This document shows, one piece after another, positions 58,921 to 64,000 of a stretch of 64,000 nucleotides of DNA. This stretch comes from Trileptium ribeirensis (taxonomy: Eukaryota; Nematoda; Enoplea; Enoplida; Thoracostomopsidae), in contig JASANE010018609.1 in assembly GCA_030248225.1 (NCBI GenBank), positions 46,403 through 110,402 of the forward strand. The letters are read 5' to 3'. The notes under the pieces are model-generated. The model saw nothing but the letters and a program-made list of their open reading frames with translations. It ran no database searches and was not told the origin of the DNA. How positions within the stretch are numbered: position 1 is the first letter of the stretch; the number at the start of each line of letters is the position of its first letter. The position numbers were made by a program, and so were the translations under genes.

Positions 58921-60849
58921 AATCCTATCCTATTAGTTACATGCGTCAGCGTCTATCCTCGGTCAGCTAACTGTTTATTACTATTTATGGCATTGGTCAG
59001 AATTAATCGGGTGGCATTGTCGATTACATGAATATTAGTGAATAAGTAAAAGGGAAACGTGCCGAAACTTACGGTAATATAGTTCTGTCGTGTTGACAGC
59101 GATTAAATTATCGTGAAATTTATTGAAGTAATAATCGGGAGATTAAGGCATTCTTTTACTGCCACCGTCGGGCTGCAATATTTTTTATTTAAAGATTATA
59201 TAAAAGGGTTTCGTTTCGTTTTGTCATTTCTTATCGCTCGTCGCTTTGACATATACTAGAGTGGATTATATGAGCACTATAAATGTGATTACCATATAGT
59301 GCCATTATGGAGTGGAATATTAAATTTATTCGACTCTTCTCTGCACAGTCACCGGTCGATCATAGAGTGCCGTTTATAAACTTATGGTGAGTAGCTAGTA
59401 CTGAGAGCGTTCTAGACCCAACTCAGAGATTTGGTGCTTCGACAAATTAATTAAACTCTTCAGAACTAATCGGCTTTTGTTGGTGTCCTTGAAAGAGAGC
59501 GTAATAAAACGTGATTACTAATTCGCCAAGCTGCTGTCTCTATAGGGTCAGTGCCCGAATCGGAAAGTTAGGAAATCTAATTATCACCACTTGCTAGCAC
59601 ACCAAACCACGATCTCGCGCACCCCAGCTACTACCGTATAAAGTTGTTTGGTGGCCAAAATTGTAATCGAGTGTTCATTTTTGTGTGTTACAGTAATCAC
59701 TGGGGTCGGAGCGTCGCGTAAGCACGGAACTACACTGCCGCAGAAATCTATGGAGCTTCGACATACTCGGCCGGAATGCAAATCGCGATACTTAGACCAG
59801 CTTACGGCTTAATTCTTTTAGGTATTTTGTTTGGAAGTTATTATTAATTTAGTATTAGGTGTTATTACTTTAGTATTGCGATACCTATGTGTGGAAGCCT
59901 TTAGTACAATTAGAGTACCGTTCTTTAACGAAAATCGTCAATTTTTAGACAAAGATCACAAAACACCTTCACCTTCGAATAATTACACAGTTCTTTTTGC
60001 GTCAGTACCTACTATGCTAATGAGCCATAAGCTGTCAAAAACTACAAAAACAATTCTAAAACTTAGTTTATGCATCGGCGCCGATTCCCAGACCACAACA
60101 ATAACGCTGACGTAAGCAAACGATTTGGCTACCACAATTAGTGGTAGCTATATAAACCGTACAATATTTTTAATATTAAAACAAATAATACGTTGGTAAA
60201 CACTTGCATAGGCTGCGACAATAACGACCAGGAATTGAAAGAACTCCAACTAAAGCTTATGTTAGCTAACTAAGGTTTTGACGCCAAAATATGTAAATCA
60301 GGTAAAATCAAGAAAATCAATAACATCCAAGATTTACGAGACTACAATGATTTACCATCTAGATCCTAGATTTACCATGTTATTTTGTTGAGTTTTAATA
60401 GGTGTGGGTTTGTACTATAATTTCTTATTATGGCGGCTATCAGATTATTAAATTGGGACGGGATTCGTCACACGAAGATGTGTGGTCTGTACGCATGGCC
60501 AGTAGTATGCCGGTGGGGATTATTGATCGTTGCTTGGCGAGCGTTATTCGGTTACCGTATTTTATTTCCTAAGGCGCTGCGGCGTCACTACTCGAGTTGC
60601 CCTGTACTTGTTTCGATATGGAGTCAAACCAGCCGAAGTTATAAGTTTTATTCAAAGTTAGTAAATCACGCGACAGTTCATACGGTTCGGTTCCGCGTAA
60701 CGCCACTATTTACACACCTTGTCTTATGACTTCCGAATATTTGACTATTTCCAATGTATTTAGTTTCACCACACTAATGTTCGATCTCCAGATATCCTCG
60801 TCACTACGTGATTAAAACTTGTTACCTCTTAACAGTAAAGTTTTTCTAG
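58921..60849. other. Intergenic, nothing coding recognised
   Basis: Contains dispersed repeat copy 2 (60000-60330). The frames at 59831-60115 and 60430-60729 show no domain. Confidence 0.5.
60000..60330 (+). repeat. Dispersed repeat pair, copy 2
   Basis: Diverged copy of 55440-55760 on the same strand. It has an extra ACCACAATTAGTGGTAG hairpin. Type unknown. Confidence 0.5.
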
Positions 60850-62192
60850 GTATTATAATGTCACCTCAGGTGTTCCTCAAGGAATAATTCTTGGTCCCCT
60901 GTTATTTGTCTACTATATAAACGATGTTTGCTATATTATGCCTGAATGTGTTTCTTGCAAATTATTCGCTGATCATTTAAGAATGTATTGTGGTGTTAAT
61001 AATAAATTCGGAGATTTGAGCTTCAATTTGCTCTCAATGCTATTAAATCATGGTCCGATGCTTGGCAAAACCAATAAACTTTTTCCTAAAACGTTTTGCC
61101 TTCATCTCGGTCGCCCAAAACAACCCCTTCGAATGCTCTATTGAGGGTAATTTTATGGTGACTAAGTCTTCAATACTTGATTTGGGAGTTGTAACACAAT
61201 CTAATTTAAAGTTGGCCAAACTTTAACGAACACTGCGACGTAACATACTGTACAGCCTCTAAAGTTATCAATATGCTTTTCCTTTGTTTTATCTCTAGTG
61301 ATAAAGCTAGTTTTATTCGTGCTTACAAGAGGTTCGTTCCACCTATACTAGAGTACTGTTCTGCAGTTTGGTCCCAATATTCCTTAGCACTCGTAGATAA
61401 AATTGAACGTGTTCAGCGTTACTTTACTCGCCGTTTGCTTGCCCGTTTACACCGCCCTGCTATGTTGTCATATCCTGAATGTTTGTTGTTTTTCAAGCTT
61501 AATCCGCTTGAATTACGTCGGCTTTATTGTGATGTTACACTCTGTTAAGATATTGTTCACAACGATATTGATATACCACGTGAGCTGTTTTTTAATATAT
61601 GCCATTTACCAACACGTGAACATTCCCTTCGGATTGCTCCTCATTTTTTTCACCGGGTTCCTTTCATTTGGAATAGTTTACATGAGTTTGTAGGAGACAA
61701 ACCATTGGTTCGAGCTGCTAATCCTAAGTTATTTCAGTCTAGATTGGAGAAAGTTAACTTGCATAATTTTTTACAATACGATCGCTTTCTAGGACTGCGT
61801 GAGTGGGTTTACCTCTTCTAGATCCTTTTTAACAAACCGTTATTATGTTAAAAATACTTAGTGGATTAATATTCACAACCTACCTCGGTCTGAACATTTT
61901 CTAAAATGACTCATTTTGTTCATATATTCTCTAAAATTTTACGATAACAACCCAAATAGGATAACTTTTCATGTTGATTTCAAATGTGGCATTATATTTT
62001 ACTATATCCTGTCGATCTGACTACTTCACATTTTGTTAAATTTCTGGATTTCTCACTAGCTATGTAATTTTAGGTTTAATATTTTGATGTTGCACTAGCT
62101 ATGTTATTATTTTGCTTCTGTATTGGTTGTGAATTTCACTGTTGAATATTTACTTAAGTTTGCTAAATAAAATAATTGAATTGAATTGAAAT
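60850..62192 (+). pseudogene. CR1/Jockey-like LINE remnant with its 3' tail
   Basis: Starts within RT at SGVPQGIILGPLLF (60864-60905); then CKLFADH, where FADD or YADD is expected, so a catalytic Asp is lost; then KTFCLHLGR, and after frameshifts FIRAYKRFVPPILEYCSAVW (61312-61371), KIERVQRYFTRRLLAR and LELRRLYCD, continuing to about 61800. The 3' end carries short TTGAATTGAATTGAA repeats (about 62177-62191), a typical LINE tail. It is 5'-truncated, as usual for LINE insertions, and broken by several frameshifts. Confidence 0.9.
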
Positions 62193-63540
62193 ACAGGGTA
62201 GGGACCATATAATAAGTAAGGATGTGAAAAATCCGATTGTTTGGTTTTGAAAGGGAGCTCTGTTTATTTTTTAAAGTATTTGGGAGTTTAGCCCCAAAAA
62301 ACCCTGTGTGTATTCTGGGAAACCCCCAACATAGATAATGAAAGTTGTGCTTCCTATTTTATGCATAGCTATGCAATTAAGCTGCTCCTGCAAGGTTATT
62401 TTAATTTTCTTCATCTGTATGATTCGCATTAAAATACATTTCGATATCATCTGGGCAGAGACCCTAATTTCGCTATCATCTGGACTAAAGGGTGATTCAC
62501 GCGTTTTGTTCTACAAACTGAGTTGTACTTGCACGTGCTTGATTCTATCCCTCCACCATCAGAAAATAAGCGCGAATAATGCTTTTTAAGTACGTAAATT
62601 TTACTTCTTATTTCTAAAATGAGCTTTATTACAGAAATAAAGTCTTATAACGTATTTTACAACAGTTTGCCCAGATGTGTTTTACTTGAAGTTGCCCGCA
62701 CTCCCAAGATGCGTTTTCCTGACCTTGCTCCAGATATATTCTGAAACAACCCGCAGTTTCTTCTTTCAAATAAGTTGTAAACTCAATCGTAAAATTATGT
62801 TGTAATCGCCACAACGTCCGAAAGCCGATGGAGTGTGATCAGGGCAAACTATTAGGGTGTGCCTACCTTGTGTTGATGAAAATAAAATGTCTCGTGTGTT
62901 AGTAATATTGTTGTTGCTTCTCTTCACGCTCCTCCTGCTCTGTTCAAATTTGGGTGTACTCGGGCAGATCTTGTCATGATTACTTATTTAACAGGCAACA
63001 TTCAATAGATTTTACTTGATCTTTGTGCTGTGCCAGCATCGGACAATCATGTATTCTTAGTTAAAAGGCAGAAAGATATTTATATTTTTGTAATATAATT
63101 TGTATTTTGTATTCCCGATCTAAGTCCTATGCGCACTTGGACAGGTTTGTGGATCTGCGAGGCAATTCACATGAATCGAATTTTTTACTTTCGTTGATTA
63201 GGCCTTATAGAGCTCTAACTCTGGTGCCCATCCATACCCGAATTATCGCGTTCACATAGCCAGAAGGTACAATTATCGCATGTTTTGTAACTACATACTG
63301 TATTCATGAATAAAATACATAAAGGTATAATTTTAATTCTGTAATATAATTTTATTATGTCTTAACGACCGCAGTTGCATACGCACCACGGTGGACCTGG
63401 GGCCCCGCAGACCATTTATATGAACCGTGTTGTTCTTTGTTTTCTTGATTAGGTCTTAGTGGACTGATGCTGGTGCACGCCATACTTGACTTATCGTTTT
63501 TGTATGAGCAGAGAGCACAATTGTCACATGTTTTGTAAAT
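62193..63540. other. Intergenic with a diverged 248-bp duplication
   Basis: No gene recognised. 63075-63292 and 63320-63540 are old copies of one another (CATGTTTTGTAA at 63279 and 63527; GATTAGGYCTTA in each). Confidence 0.6.
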
Positions 63541-64000
63541 ACAGGGTGTCCCATAAGTGACGCCACAAATTCAAACTGTTGCTAAGACTGACATAATATA
63601 CTTACAACCCTCATACTTACAGGCATTATAACCGAACATAAACAGCAGTTTGTAACAAAATATTTGATACTTGGCTTAATTTGTCTGATTGAATAACTAG
63701 AGTTACACAGTAGCCAGTGACCAAAGTATCATTGAAGTTGTGCGATAGTGGTCCCGGCATTCGTCTTCAAAGCCACCATGTCATAAACTATCGCTTCAAT
63801 TAATAAAAGACTTCAATTAAAAATTAATAAAAGATCCAACAGGTTCCGTGGCTGACTTGCTCCGGAACAGGTAGACCACCCACAGCAGCGGGTGATGCCA
63901 CAAAGGCTGATATTTCCTATGACTTGGACAACGATCCGACAAAGTCAATTTGCCGCTGCGCTGTTGCAACCGGCATCAGCAAATCGACTGTTTTTCAAAT
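63541..64000 (+). mobile_element. Start of a mariner/IS630-type transposon, cut by the window end
   Basis: ACAGGGTGTCCCATAAGTG (from 63543) resembles the end of mariner-type elements. About 290 bp on, the plus strand encodes the transposase helix-turn-helix region in pieces: TGSVADLLRN, then DPTKSICRCAVATGISKSTV just before the window end. Stops and a frame change before it suggest a decayed copy. The catalytic DDD/E part and the other TIR would lie outside the window. Confidence 0.65.

Overview
The window is non-coding, repeat-dominated DNA from an invertebrate animal genome: AT-rich, without operons, and full of LTR and non-LTR retrotransposons, hAT and mariner-type DNA transposons, MITEs and long satellite arrays. 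The lineage cannot be fixed from the sequence. No confident host gene was found; one 154-codon open frame (51655-52119, minus) is a possible exon. No standard tRNA or rRNA gene was seen.

The main feature is a complete, apparently intact Ty3/Gypsy (Metaviridae) LTR retrotransposon at 1163-6552, minus strand. It has near-identical 283/282-bp LTRs with TG...CA ends, a 4-bp CATA target duplication, a tRNA-Trp-like primer-binding site, and uninterrupted gag (479 codons) and pol (1156 codons). Three things are unusual together. (1) Gag starts at or inside the 5' LTR/PBS and begins with a hydrophobic leader ending in a 2A-like ribosome-skipping motif (GGVERNPGP). (2) Gag and pol are joined by a textbook -1 frameshift signal: a G GGA AAC heptamer, a 7-nt spacer and a perfect 9-bp GC stem. 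(3) The integrase C-terminus carries a PWWP domain with all three expected aromatic-cage positions, where chromoviruses carry a chromodomain. This suggests an element with its own reader for methylated H3K36 chromatin, and it is my main candidate for an undescribed system.

Layout: 1-1090, 81-bp satellite; 1163-6552, Gypsy element; 6590-6660, A-rich low complexity; 8238-9942, 142-bp satellite with a 569-bp higher-order repeat; 13952-14289, hAT MITE; 16707-17004, TIR element; 18.78-19.82 kb, GAGCC-rich element with a 219-bp internal repeat; 21660-23613, 107-bp satellite abutting a 117-bp satellite (23614-26102); 26749-27432, a third satellite; 27.75-29.79 kb, decayed ZMYM1-like hAT transposase (minus); 34.40-34.80 kb, second GAGCC-rich element; 35830-35973, foldback; 38476-39500, 1-kb hAT element; 42.7 and 46.2 kb, small TIR elements; 43.64 kb, tRNA-like/SINE head; 48717-49927, 121-bp satellite; 52.69-54.61 kb, RTE-like LINE remnant split by a second copy of the hAT MITE; 55.7-57.0 kb, strongly strand-skewed DNA; 58.38-58.92 kb (minus) and 60.85-62.19 kb (plus), CR1/Jockey-like LINE remnants; 63.54-64.0 kb, start of a mariner-type transposon cut by the window edge.

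Only the Gypsy element has genes that work together: Gag and Gag-Pol supply particle, protease, RT/RNase H and integrase, the frameshift sets their ratio, and the PWWP domain probably steers integration. The other transposon genes are fragments or pseudogenes.
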